Source: Semisulcospira habei (lineage: Eukaryota; Mollusca; Gastropoda; Semisulcospiridae). Taken from it: a stretch of 64,000 bases of DNA. The stretch spans positions 126,467,193 through 126,531,192 of the forward strand of contig BTPG01000002.1 of the NCBI GenBank assembly GCA_036245525.1, in the 5' to 3' direction. The notes beneath the pieces were generated by a model. The model did no database searches. It was not told the origin of the DNA and saw only the letters and a program-made list of their open reading frames with translations. How positions within the stretch are numbered: the first letter of the stretch is position 1; each line of letters opens with the position of its first letter. Position numbers and translations under genes: made by a program. This document shows positions 41,766 to 53,249 of the stretch, one piece after another.

Positions 41766-41854
41766 ACGAGCAAAAGAAATGCGACATGTTTGGAATCATC
41801 GGAAACACTAAAGTGTTTCCGATGATTCCAAAAAGTCGCATTTCTTTTGCTCGT
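41766..41854. mobile_element. H4 hairpin, near perfect
   Basis: ACGAGCAAAAGAAATGCGAC and GTCGCATTTCTTTTGCTCGT around GGAAACACTAAAGTGTTTCC. Confidence 0.92.
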
Positions 41855-42428
41855 GGGTATATATTACACACTGTAATATAGTAAGTTGCAATGACTCTTA
41901 TCGGTGATCCGACTTTCGTCCAACCGGTACTTTACTGTGTTGACGTTACAGGTATGGCTGGCGGCTTTTGGCTTGATGAATGCTTTTCACAAAGAATCCG
42001 TTTCCGTTTTTACACAAGATCGCCCAAACGCACATTTATTTTGAACAAAGGTGAGAACACTATGACACAAACTTAAGCTTTCAAAAGGTGACCAAGTGCG
42101 TGTTGGACATGAATTCTACTCCTAAACACGAAGAGCTGAAGTGATTTGAAAAACAAGATGACCCGAAGTTACATGTTACAAAGGTGACTGAGTGCATTGC
42201 CGACATATCAATACTTCTTTTCTTCACATGCAGAGTTTAAATACAGTTGTTAAGGATGATGGATGCCGCCAGCTTTGCCTTATCGGCCGGGATCTCATGA
42301 GTGATGTATAAAGTTCATGGCAAAGTTCCCCCCGCGGACGGGGACTGATACCCGGAGTAACTCGATACACAGTGGCAGGCAAGTGTTGTCAGCACACCCC
42401 GAGAGCGGAGCAGTTAGTTTTGTCCGTC
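41855..42428. other. Unassigned sequence
   Basis: About 570 bases without supported gene or repeat. Confidence 0.5.
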
Positions 42429-42580
42429 TGCAAAAGGCACAGATTCTCATGCATCTTTTCATCGCTGATAAATATAGTGTCATCATCATTTTGGAATGAG
42501 CACGCCACGTCTGCACGAGGCATAGATTCTCATGTGCTCCTGCAGCAGCAGGGGCACATGTGAATCTATACCTCTTGCTT
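42429..42580. mobile_element. H2 half arm followed by H2 hairpin
   Basis: GCAAAAGGCACAGATTCTCA at 42429 is a lone left arm. The full hairpin at 42514-42580 has GCACGAGGCATAGATTCTCA and TGTGAATCTATACCTCTTGC around CCTGCAGCAGCAGG. Confidence 0.8.
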
Positions 42581-42710
42581 GTGGACAACACCATTTCGAC
42601 TCCCAGACGGTGAAGTCATCCTCCTTCTTAAATGGTGAGCTTCTTACATTTGTCAGAAACAGACCTTCAGCACATTATAATTAAACACTGACACTACAAC
42701 AGGTGACAGG

Positions 42711-42799
42711 TCGACCATGGTAGTTCAAGGGTGGTGCCAGAATAGCTTGTCGCCTTGTGGCACCAAACTATTCCGATATGATCACTATTCAACTATCAA
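42711..42799. mobile_element. H1 hairpin, decayed
   Basis: GGTCGACCATGGTAGTTCAA at left; the right arm is partly destroyed (TATTCAACTATC remains). Confidence 0.65.
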
Positions 42800-42845
42800 A
42801 AAATGTAATGTTCAGAGAACACGTCCAAATGTTTGGCAATTTCAA

Positions 42846-42928
42846 TGTGTTATTCATTCGAAACGTGTCGCATTCGGATACGCGGCTTACGGCTGCGTAT
42901 CCGACCGCGGCACGTTTCGAATGAGTTA
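42846..42928. mobile_element. H7 hairpin MITE
   Basis: TTATTCATTCGAAACGTGTC and CACGTTTCGAATGAGTTAA with inner CGGATACGCGGCTTACGGC. Confidence 0.85.
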
Positions 42929-43373
42929 ACCTGCAGCACTGCTGCGAACCCAACTCGTCGACTAGATCCTCCTGCGCATTGGCACACCGTCAGCAGGAGG
43001 TTCATGCTGATCTGATTAACAGCACACCTCTTGCTGGCCCCTGATCAACATCCGTCTTTCGTCACTGTAGAGAATATTGTCCTCGCTAAAAACACGACCG
43101 CCTCCGAATTTTTTTCTGACGATAAACAGCCTCACGTCATGTATTTTCCTCCGCCAGAGGAGCTCAGGGTGTAAGAAGAGTTGATGAATTGCGCTCACGG
43201 GGCGCAGGGACCACACAAGAAACTGCACCTAAAGTCACCAAAGGCGCAAGTTGAGGTGCAACTCCCACGAGTCAGTTGCACGCGGTGCTAACCTTGCGTA
43301 GTTTTGCTAACTTACGACTGACGTACGGTGCCCCAATGAGAGAGCGTACGTCATCTGATAACAAGCTTAATAC

Positions 43374-44064
43374 GCGAGGCGGCACCCAGCAAACAAAAGG
43401 TTCTGGGGTCTCTATAGGGGAGAACCTTACACGTAGGTTTACGCGAGGCGGCACCCAGCAAACAAAAGGTTCTGGGGTCTCTATAGGGGAGAACCTTACA
43501 CGTAGGTTTACGCGAGGCGGCACCCAGCAAACAAAAGGTTCTGGGGTCTCTATAGGGGAGAACCTTACACGTAGGTTTACGCGAGGCGGCACCCAGCAAA
43601 CAAAAGGTTCTGGGGTCTCTATAGGGGAGAACCTTACACGTAGGTTTACGCGAGGCGGCACCCAGCAAACAAAAGGTTCTGGGGTCTCTATAGGGGAGAA
43701 CCTTACACGTAGGTTTGCGCGAGGCGGCACCCAGCAAACAAAAGGTTCTGGGGTCTCTATAGGGGAGAACCTTACACGTAGGTTTGCGCGAGGCGGCACC
43801 CAGCAAACAAAAGGTTCTGGGGTCTCTATAGGGGAGAACCTTACACGTAGGTTTGCGCGAGGCGGCACCCAGCAAACAAAAGGTTCTGGGGTCTCTATAG
43901 GGGAGAACCTTACACGTAGGTTTGCGCGAGGCGGCACCCAGCAAACAAAAGGTTCTGGGGGTCTCTATAGGGGAGAACCTTACACGTAGGTTTGCGCGAG
44001 GCGGCACCCAGCAAACAAAAGGTTCTGGGGTCTCTATAGGGGAGAACCTTACACGTAGGTTTGC
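43374..44064. repeat. 69-bp minisatellite, ten units
   Basis: Units start GCGAGGCGGCACCCAGC at 43374 and every 69 bases; one G is gained in unit 9 (43926). Units 1-4 end GTAGGTTTAC, units 5-10 end GTAGGTTTGC. Since 69 is divisible by three and no stop falls in several frames, frames of over 200 codons appear on both strands; they are not evidence of a protein. Confidence 0.95.
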
Positions 44065-44148
44065 GCGGGGTTTACGCTCTCAGACGAAAAAATCAGCCCT
44101 GGTCTGAACACACCGCATGCCCTGTGAAGGCACAAGACACTAAGTCCA

Positions 44149-44205
44149 TGTTTGTGAAAAGCGAGATTTTCATAGTAATACAATGAAAATTTCGCTTTTC
44201 ACAAA
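44149..44205. mobile_element. H11 hairpin, single copy
   Basis: TTTGTGAAAAGCGAGATTTT and AAATTTCGCTTTTCACAAA with ~9-base loop ATAGTAATA. Confidence 0.85.
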
Positions 44206-44206
44206 C

Positions 44207-44297
44207 AAGTACGCAAAGGTCCTTCGGCCCGCGGCCGTCGTGGGCCCGAAAACGTTTTGCTACTGGGGACTTGACTTGTGTTTTTGCCTTCGGAGGC
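44207..44297. repeat. Left direct repeat flanking LINE-B fragment, contains broken H6
   Basis: AAGTACGCAAAGGTCCTTCG to TTTGCCTTCGGAGGC. Matches 46011-46147 except for loss of ~46 bases from the H6 hairpin. Confidence 0.88.
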
Positions 44298-44301
44298 ATC
44301 T

Positions 44302-46010
44302 CTTGGCTTGACTTCGCGAACGAAGATTCTATAGGTGTTGTCCACGACGTCTGCAGGCATGCTCGTGACTGCGGAGGCCAATCCGGGACAGGCAGGTTCG
44401 ACCGCAGTGGCTGCAGAGGGAGGTCTGGCCAGGGTTCTGAGTTGCGGCATCTCTGTTTTTTCTCCTGAGCCGCTTGTCTTTAAGGCCAGCTCTGCGAGAG
44501 TCCTCAAAGGAGATGGCTGCCTTGTAAATGGTGGAGCGCCAGGTGTCACGGTCCGCAGCAAGAGAAGACCACTGGCGGTGGTCAATTTGGCAGGCACTAA
44601 GTGACTTCTTGAGACAGTCTTTGTATCTCTTCTTTGGTGTCCCTCTGTCTCTGTGTCCAGTGGCGAGCTCGCCGAACAGGGTGATCTTGGGTAGGCGATG
44701 ATCCTCCATCCTGGAGACGTGCCCAGCCCAGCGGAGCTGTGTCCGCAGCAGCAAAGCCTCGATGCTCACAGTTTCTGCCTGTTCATGAACCTCGACGTTT
44801 GTGACATAGTCACTCCAGTGAATGCCAAGGATTGTACGCAGGCAGCGCTGCTGGAAGCGTTCGAGGAGTCGTAGTTGGCTGCGGTAGAGGGCCCAGGCCT
44901 CGGAACTAAACAACAGGGTATGGAGGACGACAGCTCTGTACACGCTGATCTTTGTGCCTGTTTTCAGCTGTTGATTATGCCACACCCGCTTGTATGGACG
45001 CCCGAAAGCGCTGCTTGCTTTTGCCAGCCTGCTGTCCAGCTCCTTGTCCAGCTTGGCGTCTGACGTGATGATGCAGCCAAGGTAGGTAAACTGGTGCACT
45101 GACTTCAGTTCAGACTCGCCGATGGTGATGTGGGGAGGGCGATGCTCTACCTTGGGTGCCGGCTGATGGAGAACCTCTGTCTTTTTCAGACTGACCTCGA
45201 GTCCAAAGAGCTGGGCAGCGTCTGCGAAGCAGGATGTGATGCGCTGCAGGGCTCTCTCTGTGTGTGCAACGAGGGCAGCGTCGTCAGCAAAGGGCAGCTC
45301 ACGAATCAGTTGGTCTAGGGTTTTGGTGTGGGCCTGCAGTTGTCTGAGGTTGAACAGGCTGCCATCGAGACGATACCTGATGTACACTGCATCGTCATCG
45401 TCGAGGTCCACTGTGGCCTGCTTCAACATCATCCTAAAAAAGATGGTGAAGAGGGTCGGTGCCAGCACACGGCCCTGCTTCACACCGTTGAGAATGGGGA
45501 ATGGTTTTGAGAGGTCATTGTTGAGTCTGACCTGGCCTTGCTGGTCCTCGTGTAGCTGGACGATCATGCTGAGGAACTTTGGGGGACAGCCAAGTCGCTC
45601 CAGGATCTGCCACATGCCTTGCCTGCTCACAGTGTCGAACGCTTTTGTTAGGTCGACAAACGTTACGTACAGCCCTTTGTTCTGCTCGCGGCACTTCTCC
45701 TGAAGCTGTCTCAGCACAAAGACCATGTCGGTGGTGCTCCTGTTGGCTCTGAAGCCACACTGGCCCTGTGGGAGGTGGTCTTCTGCAATGGCAGGTACCA
45801 GCCGATTCAGGAGTAGCCTTGCGAGTATTTTCCAGGCAATGGACAGCAGGGTAATTCCACGGTAGTTGGAGCAGGCAGACTTCTCTCCTTTGTTCTTGTA
45901 CAGGGTGATGACGACTGCATCGCGGAGATCCTTTGGTAGTGTTCCTTCCTCCCAGCAGCAGAGAAAGAGGTCATGGAGCTTGTTGTGCAGTGCTGGGCCT
46001 CCATGTTTTC
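44302..46010 (-). mobile_element. LINE-B copy 2, truncated at both ends
   Basis: Aligns with copy 1 from the RT region to a point just past the ORF stop. The 3' UTR beyond GTCAAGCCAAG and the TTATTC tail are missing, as is everything 5' of the RT entry motif. Loss of the 3' end is not expected of a simple target-primed insertion. Confidence 0.9.
44329..45726 (-). pseudogene. LINE-B copy 2 reverse transcriptase fragment, 465 codons
   Basis: An open frame from MVFVLRQLQEK (inside the RT) through FVDLTKAFD, NGVKQGRVLAPTLF, LPFADDAALV and HQFTYLGCII to the C2HC finger (CSHCGRTC) and stop. The motif B Cys is Arg here. Upstream, a frameshift near 45740 separates residual RT sequence up to 46010. 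It lacks the endonuclease and cannot act alone. Confidence 0.88.
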
Positions 46011-46147
46011 AAGTACGCAAAGGTCCTTCGGCCCACGACGGCCGCAGTGGGCCCGCGCACGGCTGTGCGCTGGCCCACTGCGGCCGTCGTGGGCCTGAAA
46101 ACGTTTTGCTACTGGGGACTTGACTTTGTTTTTTTGCCTTCGTAGGC
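46011..46147. repeat. Right direct repeat flanking LINE-B fragment, contains intact H6 hairpin
   Basis: AAGTACGCAAAGGTCC, then H6 stem GGCCCACGACGGCCGCAGTG with full complement and a GCACGGCTGTGC tip, then GAAAACGTTTTGCTACTGGG and TTTTGCCTTCGTAGGC. Confidence 0.9.
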
Positions 46148-46221
46148 AAGTGCAGGCCATAACCACAAAAAGTATATTACCATTCAGAAAAAATAAAACA
46201 AAAAACAAGAAAGGCAAAGCC

Positions 46222-47770
46222 ATTATGGCTCACGTGTATGACCGATTTACATATGTGTGACCTTTGTGACAAGGGCTGGCTTCTGCCGCAGCAAAATCCA
46301 TGTTTTCTGAAAATGTAAGCATTTTTCACTCATCTGTCAACCCCCCCCCCGTGACCCTTGACTTTTGTGATGAGTCGACTAAATTAGTATGCATAGGAAG
46401 GTCTTATCAATTTGGTTGAAAATTTTGCAAAAAATTGGGAATACCTACTATTTTATCAAAAGATCAGGATTTTACACACATTTGCCAGCCTCTTGTGACC
46501 CTTGACCTTTCCAAGGGGTCGTCCAAATTAGTATGCATTGATATAGGTCTTACCATCAGGTATCTCTGTACCAAATTTGGGTTTTAAGTTGTGAATAGTA
46601 TTTGAGAAAAAACAACTTTTGTAAAAATAAGGCTATTTTAGACCTATTTACTGAGCTCTTGTGACCCTTGACCTTTCTGTTGATTGTACATTGCTTAACG
46701 TCTCGACAGCAACAAGGCTTTCTCAGGACGTGCCTGCACTGCTTGTGAAAAAAAAAAAAAAACTAAACAGAACATTGAATGTATGTCACCAGCCGGTCAA
46801 ATACGTTAAATAAACCTAACACATGGGGCCTAAATAAAGCTAAGACCATTTAGCAACACACATCCAATATCAAGCGCTACAGGCAGTGCAGACAGTAGGG
46901 AGAGTTTTAAAAAGGCAAATACAGGTGAATGGACAAAGGGTAGACAGAAACACATGCCCCAGAATAGAGAGAAAAACCCACCCTGTGGGGCTGACCAGGG
47001 TGACCCTGGGAACTAAAAAATACCTAACCCCACCCAAGTCCCCCAGGGCAGACCCGGGTGGGGCTTGACCTTTCTGAGGGATCAACCAAATTAGTGTGCA
47101 TAGAAAGGTCTTCCCATCAGGTATCTCTGTAACAAGTTTGGGTTTAAAGTTGTGAATAGTATTTGAGAAAAAACAAACATCTTTTGTCAAAATATGGATA
47201 TTTCGGACCTATTTCCTGAGCCCTTGTGACACTTGATCTTTCTGAGGGGTCATCCAAATTAGTATGCATAGATAGGTCTTACCATCAGGTATTTTTGTAC
47301 CAAGTTTGGGTTTGAAGTTCTGAATAGTATTTGATGAGAAACATCTTTTGTCAAAATATGGCTATTTTTCACCTATTTCCTGAGCTCTTGTGACCCTTGA
47401 CCTTTCCGAGGGATCAACCAAATTAGTACGTATAGAAAGGTCTTACCATCAGGTATCTTTGTACCAAGTTTGGGTTTGAAGTTGTGAATAGTATTTGAGA
47501 AAAAATAAATTATGTCAAATTATAGCTATTTTTGACCTATTTCCTGATCCACTGTGACCTTGACCTTTGTGAGAGGTCACTCAAATTGGTATGTTTAGAA
47601 AGGTCTTACCACAAAGTATCCTTGGGCCAAGTTTGAAGAATTTGGCTTGAATAGTCTTCGAGAAAATGCCAACGTTAAAGTTTACCACGGACGACGGACG
47701 GACGAGAGACAACGGACGGACGACCACTGGCCCAAAACATAGACTCACTTAGCTTCGCACGTGAGCCAAA
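46222..47770. mobile_element. Element with ~165-bp internal tandem repeats
   Basis: Repeat units begin GTGACCCTTGACCTT at 46351, 46495, 46661, (SINE removed) 47226, 47390 and 47554, periods 144-168. Each contains CAAATTAGTATGCATAGAAA, GGTCTTACCATCAGGTAT and GTGAATAGTATTTGAGA. The left edge has ATGGCTCACGTG and the right edge CGCACGTGAGCCA, short inverted ends. A GGACGGACGAC stretch lies before the right end. No coding capacity. The layout of conserved ends around a tandem core recalls bivalve pearl elements; that is an analogy. Confidence 0.75.
46680..47063 (-). mobile_element. SINE-S1 copy 6, inside the tandem-core element
   Basis: TSD CTTGACCTTTCTG at 46667-46679 and 47064-47076, exact 13 bases. 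Confidence 0.93.
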
Positions 47771-47797
47771 AACTGATCGACAATCACAATCTCGAGG

Positions 47798-47840
47798 CGC
47801 GTTCTATTCTGGCACAACCCTTCAACTGCCAAAGTCGATC
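47798..47840. mobile_element. H1 half arm
   Basis: GTTCTATTCTGGCACAACCC followed by TTCAACTGCCAAAGTCGATC; only the right half. Confidence 0.6.
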
Positions 47841-48114
47841 CTTATATTGTATTGGGTCAGGGCTCAATATGTCCAATGGGCATCCCTGCTTCTCCCACTG
47901 ACAGCTTCCTGTCACGCAGACTAATGGTTTATGATGTCGTGTGTCACATGTTGTCACGGAAATCCGACTCCCTGATACGGCTGTCAAAAAGCGGATCTGT
48001 TTGTAACAGCTTATTGTTTTCAATCCCAATGATTTACTGACACTGAGCCCGAATTTCATTTCGTTGTCGCCTCATGGCCAGATCGAAAGTGGTTTTGAGT
48101 TCCCGCGCTTCAAG

Positions 48115-48830
<716 letters not shown>

Positions 48831-48945
48831 TTGCGCGTGATGGGGGTGGGGGATGAACACCTGCTGCATTCGGATACGGGGCTCTAGTCTACGAATAATT
48901 AACAATCCACCCATAACACATCATAACAAGAACCAGATGATACTG

Positions 48946-49030
48946 ACGAGCAAAAGAAATGCGACATTTTTGGAATCATCGGAAACACTTAAGTGTTTCC
49001 GATGATTGCAAAAAATGTCGCATTTCTTCG
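48946..49030. mobile_element. H4 hairpin, near perfect
   Basis: ACGAGCAAAAGAAATGCGAC and GTCGCATTTCTTCGCC around GGAAACACTTAAGTGTTTCC. Confidence 0.9.
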
Positions 49031-49129
49031 CCTGAACGATAATGGTCGATTTGTCGACTGAACTGCAAATGCAAACTGCAAAGGTTAACTCCCTAATTGG
49101 TCTGTCCTGACCTACTGTCTAAATATCGT

Positions 49130-49252
49130 AAGCCCTTTACTGCTACTGACGATATCGTTCGGCGGAAAAGTCGCGTAGTTACGTAGTTAAGTCATGACGT
49201 AGTTACGCGTCTTTTCCGTCGAACGGTATCGTCGGTAGCAGTCAAGGGGGTA
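49130..49252. mobile_element. H5 hairpin, long-loop form
   Basis: AAGCCCTTTACTGCTACTGA and CGGTAGCAGTCAAGGGGGTAA, inner TTCGGCGGAAAAGTCGCG and CGCGTCTTTTCCGTCGAA, loop with GTAGTTACGTAGTTAAGTC. Confidence 0.85.
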
Positions 49253-49693
49253 ATTTACTTGGAGAAAGGTTGTGTCGGACCAACTTGCCGTCTACCAAAG
49301 GGCCAAGCATATCAGGCAATACAATGAGCAAGAGACCAAAACAGATATATAATGTCGATCCTTTTGTGGACAGTAAATTACTTGAATATATCTTGAACTT
49401 GTGGAATGACAAGCGAAAGGGATGACGAGTGATACCGTGCAAACAATATGACGCCGACACGAATGACTCACAGAAAAAAAAACCGACCTGCCACAAAAGT
49501 ATCTGGGTGCAAAACGTCACTTCAGGTATACAGGTATACGGTCACAGACAGTGCGGGATTACCGGCGCAGCGGTCCGTATAACTCCTTGTACCTCCCTCA
49601 ATTTCAGGCACATTAATTTTTGTAGTCATCTCGATCAGCACAAGACACCGATTCAAACAACCCTTGCAGATCAGCAGTAAACTTTGTTATTCA
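49253..49693. other. Unassigned sequence
   Basis: About 440 bases, no supported feature. Confidence 0.5.
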
Positions 49694-49725
49694 GCAAGAG
49701 ACATAGATTTACATGAGCTTTTGCA
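49694..49725. mobile_element. H2 half arm
   Basis: GCAAGAGACATAGATTTACA without its partner. Confidence 0.55.
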
Positions 49726-49830
49726 TGTAGAAGGAAGTGTTAGACGGACTACCTGCGGACAAGTAAAGCTTGCCCAATGTCCAGTGAAAGACAGCAACGG
49801 ACGACAAATCACCGCTGACCGGACGGTCTG

Positions 49831-50152
49831 TTGTTAGTTAGTTCGGGTTTTAACGTCCACGGCACCGAAGTGATAATGGCCGGCCGTGACAGGCGGGTTA
49901 TGGGGGACAGGGAAATCTATTACCTATTACCTATGGAGTACGACCTGAACACTGATCAACTCAGGCGCACTCCAACTGTGCCACTTTGATTTACCAGGAC
50001 CTTTCAACGGACATGCTATTGAACAAGCCCGTCTTTTCCCCCTGGATTGCGAGTCCAGCTACCGGGGTCGGGACGGGTATACGAACCCACGACCCGGCGA
50101 TTCCCTTCGCTCTCCTGCTCCGACGCTTAACCGCCTGAGCTATTTCGGACTC
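49831..50152 (-). mobile_element. SINE-S2 copy 2, tRNA-derived
   Basis: TSD CCGGACGGTCTG at 49819-49830 and 50153-50164. Head on the minus strand GAGTCCGAAATAGCTCAGGC (box A complement at 50131-50142). Box B is damaged (TACGAAC instead of TTCGAAC). 3' end GTGGACGTTAAAACCCGAAC with an AACTAACTAAC tail. Confidence 0.93.
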
Positions 50153-50191
50153 CCGGACGGTCTGATATGGCAGCTCGCTTACATGCGGGAC

Positions 50192-51650
50192 CAGGTCACT
50201 TCTTCTTCTTCTTCTTCTCGAACGCCGTCACACTTGGAGTTTGGCTCTCAAAATGAAATCTGTGGTCTTCTGTAGTGCCTCCACAGGCCCGTACAGTTTC
50301 TCTTGTAAGAGTGGCGGGCTTCGGCCATATCTCCTCCCTCAGCGGCTGGTGGTTCCCACAGTCCTGGAGGATGTGCTCTGTGGTCTGCTCTGCTTCTCCA
50401 CAAGGGCACAGGGGAGATGGCACAAGGTGGAAGCGTCTGTGCAGGTGGAAATTGAGTCGGTTGTGCCCGGTCCTCAGACGAAAGATGGTCACCTGCTCTT
50501 GTCTGGACAGCTGATGGTAACTGTCTATGGGCCGTTGTGGTGGTCTGTACACAGACTTAATGATGGTCTTCATCTCTGTGAAGCTGACTTCATTTTCATC
50601 TTGTTCTTTCTCTGCGCCCGCTTTTGCCATTCTGTCAGCTTCTTCATTGCCGTAGATGCCACAGTGTGAAGGGATCCACTGCAGCACCAGTCTGGTGCAC
50701 TTGATGTTTTGCAGTGCCTCTTGTAGACGTGGCAGTTTGCTTGCTGTTGCTGCCTCAAGGACAGACATGGCATCAGTAAGGAAGACAATCTGGGCATCAG
50801 GGTCTGCAGTGCCACTAAGGGTGTTAGCTGCGTGGACCAGGGCTTTCACCTCAGCTCTGTAATTTGTGCAGTGAAGGCCTGTTGGTACTGCCTCTGCCTG
50901 CCATTTTCCGTTTGGGTACTGAATGTACACCCCAGCCCCTCCATCCTGAACTGCATCTGTGGCTGATCCATCGGTGTATGCCCGTATCCATGCTTCCTGG
51001 GGATACTTTTCTTCGAGCATGGCCAGTGTCAGGGCTTTCTTGCTCACAGTGCTGTGCTCATCTCTGGTGGTGATGTAGGGTACCGTGGAAGAGATGGTGA
51101 TGTTTTCTGGCTTACTTTCCCAAGGTGGAAGGTCGCTAGCAGGATTCAGAGCCTCTACCTGCGCAGGCAGCTTTGCCTGGTGTTTTCTCTGCAGTGCTCT
51201 CGTCTCCTTCACAAAGCTTGATCTTTTTAGTCTCTCTGAGGTTGGTTGTTTCATCCTAGCGTTCATAGGGTGGTCTTTGGAAGACTTGATCTTTGTGGAC
51301 TGTATCAAGGCTTTGCAATCTCTTCTCATGCGCAGGGGTGGGATGCCTGTTGTCTCTTCCATCTTTTCAATTGGTGTGGATCTCATTGCGCCGGTGATGA
51401 TACGCAGTGCCTGGTTCTGAACTCTGTCAATGGTCTGCTGGTGTGACTGGGCTGCCGTCAACCATGCATTAGATCCGTACTCAAGGTGTGGTCTCACTGT
51501 GCCTTGATATACATTTTTGAGGATCTTTTCATTGGCTCCCCATTGTGTTCCAGCCAGTTTTCTCATGATGTGCAGCTTTCTTCTAGCTTTCGCTTCTGCA
51601 TTCCAAATATGCGGCTTCCACGTCACAAACCGCAACGAAGAAGAAGCTCT
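50192..51650 (-). mobile_element. LINE-D, 5'-truncated, RNase H-bearing non-LTR retrotransposon
   Basis: Retains the RT thumb, an RNase H domain and a C-terminal Cys/His finger. The 3' end is a GAA repeat (50200-50220). The 5' truncation lies near 51635-51650. RNase H places it with the I-type superfamily (I, Jockey-like, Ingi and relatives); exact clade unknown. Confidence 0.85.
50196..51635 (-). pseudogene. LINE-D C-terminal polyprotein: RT thumb, RNase H, Cys/His finger
   Basis: A 479-codon open frame with no genuine start, being cut within the RT at TWKPHIWNAEAKAR. Residues ~1-100: RT thumb (RPHLEYGSNAW, RVQNQALRIITGAM). Residues ~215-345: RNase H with YTDGSA (Asp), NYRAEVKAL (Glu), LTDAMSVL (Asp) and WIPSHCGIYGNEEADRMAK (His/Asp), i.e. 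all catalytic residues kept. Residues ~385-427: RTGHNRLNFHL and CPCGEAEQTTEHILQDC, a CCHC finger. The frame runs into the GAA tail and ends in a lysine run before TGA. Lacking endonuclease and RT palm, it cannot be autonomous. Confidence 0.88.
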
Positions 51651-51809
51651 AGATTTTTTTTTTTAAAGCTGTCTCTTGCATGTCACGACTATCTATGGCT
51701 TTGGCCATCTCTTGCTGGCCACGACGATCTACAAAATTATTCTATGGCTTTGGCCACCACTGCCTCCTGCTGGCCAGATCTGTCCATCCAGCAAACGCCG
51801 GGTCCTCTA

Positions 51810-51878
51810 GGATAACTCCCGCATTCAGATACGCGGAATCATGCCGCGTGTCCGGATGCGGCACGTCTCATATGTGTT
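51810..51878. mobile_element. H7 hairpin
   Basis: CATTCAGATACGCGGAATCA and CGTGTCCGGATGCGGCACGT, right end ATGTGTTAA. Confidence 0.75.
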
Positions 51879-51908
51879 AATCAGCATGTCAAAGAACAAT
51901 ACCTGAAT

Positions 51909-52122
51909 GTAACCCCTTCCCTGCCACTGTACGTACAATTTTTGTTTCTTAAAGTTTGGTGCATCAGGGACCAAAAACCAACACCGTCCAAGATCATGGA
52001 TACAAAGTGGTCTCAGAACGAGGCATAGATCCTCATGAGCCCCCGCAATTGCGGGGGCTCATGAGGATCTATACTTCTTGCAGTAACGTGGTGTCCATTT
52101 TTCTCGGCAGTGAAGGGGTTAA
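51909..52122. mobile_element. H2 MITE, full length
   Basis: GTAACCCCTTCCCTGCC at left, CGGCAGTGAAGGGGTTAA at right; hairpin 52017-52083 with perfect CCTCATGAGCCCCCGCAATT core. Left TTAA changed to GTAA. Confidence 0.9.
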
Positions 52123-52399
52123 TGACATGGGTTTTCTGCTATGAGTCGTGAAAGATAAGGAGCACGAATCGTTCCATCAACTCGACCGCCATCGCCGCGG
52201 GACTTGACAGAACTGACCGTAGCACGTACATTTCAATCTACGGTGATGCATAGCAGCTATTGGTTCCGTCTCCCGCCGGTACAGGTACGTCACCCCGCGT
52301 CAGGACAGGTCATACAAGCTTCAGGTGTCAGTGCCAGCCTCACCTTTCACGTTCTGTCCCGTTCTACAGGCAGAGGCCGACACAAGATTGATTCGAAAT

Positions 52400-52488
52400 G
52401 AACCCTTTTGCTGTCAGCAGCGATTCCTGCCAGATTCCCACCACGACAAAAAAACCGCTACTGACAAGCAAAGGGTCAAACTGTACCT
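52400..52488. mobile_element. H3 hairpin, decayed
   Basis: AACCCTTTTGCTGTCAGCAG and CCGCTACTGACAAGCAAAGG; centre damaged. Confidence 0.7.
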
Positions 52489-52587
52489 TGGTCTCGGTCA
52501 CACCAGGCATGTGACCAACTCGGGACGCCCTGCCTGTCAGTGTGCTGGAGTAAGTCCAACAGAAAGTACGCAACACCGTGAACGGAC

Positions 52588-52625
52588 TGTGTTGGTCTGT
52601 GATTTTAGAATCACAGACCAACACA
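52588..52625. mobile_element. H9 short hairpin
   Basis: TGTGTTGGTCTGTGATTTT and GAATCACAGACCAACACA, nearly loopless. A longer relative is at 55501. Confidence 0.85.
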
Positions 52626-52660
52626 CAAGCGGGGAGGCCTTCTACATCACTAGTACACTT

Positions 52661-52718
52661 ACGAGCAAAAGAAATGCGCCATTCTGGGAATTATCGGAAA
52701 CACAGAAGTGTTCACACG
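52661..52718. mobile_element. H4 hairpin, left half
   Basis: TACGAGCAAAAGAAATGCGC to GGAAACACAGAAGTGTTC; right half lost. Confidence 0.75.
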
Positions 52719-53249
52719 TGTTGACAATATGTGACGAGTCCACGGATGCAATTGAATACCTTCCCGAGGCATGTTTTACATCCGGCGCTAACCGTCGGCT
52801 GGAGATGGACCGATCATGCTATGTCTAAGGGGAGTATGTTAAAGTACACTGAGAAATGTGACCAGGTTTTCAGACACACGGCTACAAGTCAGATGCCTGA
52901 GCAGTGTCGATCTGACAGCAATGAGAGTATAACAATGCTCACGACGACTGGCAGACGCATAACAATAGTAAGACCGTGGGGGACAATCCGTCTGTGTCAG
53001 GCACAACGACACCAGGGGTCGCTCCATGTAAGTCACCTGACACAGGTCAAAGGGCAACTGACGGGAATACACGGAGTTACCTGAAGACGATTTACGAACT
53101 GCCGTGCTGTCTGAGAGCGATCTGCAGACGAAAGCGATTCGTTGGCACGAGGCACGGATCTCCACGAGACCCCGCATCCTTAAACTGACCGAAAGCGATA
53201 TCAAGCGGACGGGCTGGGGTCCCGTCATTGAAGGGAAAGCGATACATCT
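52719..53249. other. Unassigned sequence with an H2 half arm
   Basis: ACGAGGCACGGATCTCCACG near 53148 is a lone H2 arm; otherwise nothing supported. Confidence 0.5.

Noticed and set aside
43272..44007. Repeat-protein-like frames of 218-237 codons
   Set aside because: Products of a 69-bp minisatellite whose unit is divisible by three; open on both strands with no start context or domain.
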